35,980 nt of DNA from a virus. The stretch spans positions 1 to 35,980 of the IMG/VR virus record IMGVR_UViG_3300022747_000027; one strand, written 5' to 3'. A model generated the notes under the pieces. The model saw nothing but the letters and a program-made list of their open reading frames with translations, was not told where the DNA came from and ran no database searches. The position numbers were made by a program, and so were the translations under genes. Of this stretch, positions 35,901-35,980 are shown one piece after another (the stretch's first letter is position 1; the number at the start of each line of letters is the position of its first letter).

Positions 35901-35980
35901 ATGTTAGCTCATAAACTTCAGGAGGCTGCTGGTAACTCTACACAGCCTTCCTACATCGAGGACGTGTTCAGCACGTACCT
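35901..35980 (+). CDS. Tail fibre protein, 5' part (runs off the window)
   Basis: An open frame from ATG 35901 to the right edge codes for 26 complete residues, MLAHKLQEAAGNSTQPSYIE and DVFSTY. The combination AHKLQEAAGNS...Y-EDVFSTYLY is familiar from the N-termini of fibre proteins in other podoviruses. The rest is absent; the left end of the window begins with genes that normally follow a fibre gene, so the missing part may lie between the two ends. The ribosome site is weak. Confidence 0.65.
   Translation, partial: MLAHKLQEAAGNSTQPSYIEDVFSTY

Noticed and set aside
1-35980. CRISPR array, integrase, lysogeny repressor, reverse transcriptase or phage RNA polymerase
   Set aside because: Looked for and not seen. 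The only tandem array is the 18-bp coding repeat, and no open frame carries motifs of these enzymes, though the unsequenced part of the genome could.

Overview
The window is most of the genome of a virulent, tailed double-stranded DNA phage with podovirus-type morphology. No phage RNA polymerase, integrase or lysogeny repressor can be recognised, so transcription appears to rely on host RNA polymerase; several near-perfect sigma70 promoters of the TTGACA/TATAAT type fit this. The host is probably a betaproteobacterium (Burkholderiales/Comamonadaceae-like). This is an inference from a few GC-richer hypothetical genes of a style common in phages and prophages of that group, and from regulatory sites resembling host sigma54, Fur and Crp sites. 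Most of the sequence is moderately AT-rich and uses TTA leucine codons freely; it carries its own tRNA-Leu(UAA).

Layout. Two arms diverge from a gene-free control region at about 25.33-26.21 kb. Rightward (26.2-35.98 kb, apparently continuing at 1-8.15 kb): small terminase, an HNH endonuclease, large terminase, portal, two small head-region genes, scaffold, major capsid protein, and fibre-related proteins. A fibre gene runs off the right end. The left end starts with a fibre-associated tail chaperone, then the adaptor, tail nozzle, three glycine/alanine/glutamine-rich internal (ejection) proteins and a complete lysis cassette (holin, SAR-type endolysin, Rz with nested Rz1). A hairpin terminator at about 8.19 kb separates this from the leftward arm. 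The ends therefore look like a cut in a circularly permuted map, with part of a fibre gene missing.

Leftward (25.33 down to 8.21 kb), in transcription order: many tiny early genes including three hydrophobic micro-ORFs of 18-26 codons; a GC-rich block carrying a hexapeptide-repeat protein; the replication module (T7 gp4-like primase-helicase, family A DNA polymerase, gp2.5-like SSB, FEN-type 5' nuclease, T7-type endonuclease I); and nucleotide metabolism (flavin-dependent thymidylate synthase ThyX, MazG-like hydrolase, metallophosphoesterase, B12-dependent class II ribonucleotide reductase, glutaredoxin). It ends with PhoH and a ClpP-like protease. Genes mostly overlap by a few bases (ATGA, TAATG), as in translationally coupled operons.

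The most unusual part is the 876-bp control region. It holds a leftward sigma70 promoter whose transcript would begin with a stem-loop, a palindromic operator candidate, two tandem sigma54 (RpoN) consensus promoters 41 bp apart, a strong Fur-box match, a Crp-like site, a perfect extended sigma70 late promoter, and a roughly 230-nt structured leader with a possible pseudoknot. If real, this would wire phage expression to host nitrogen, iron and carbon status.
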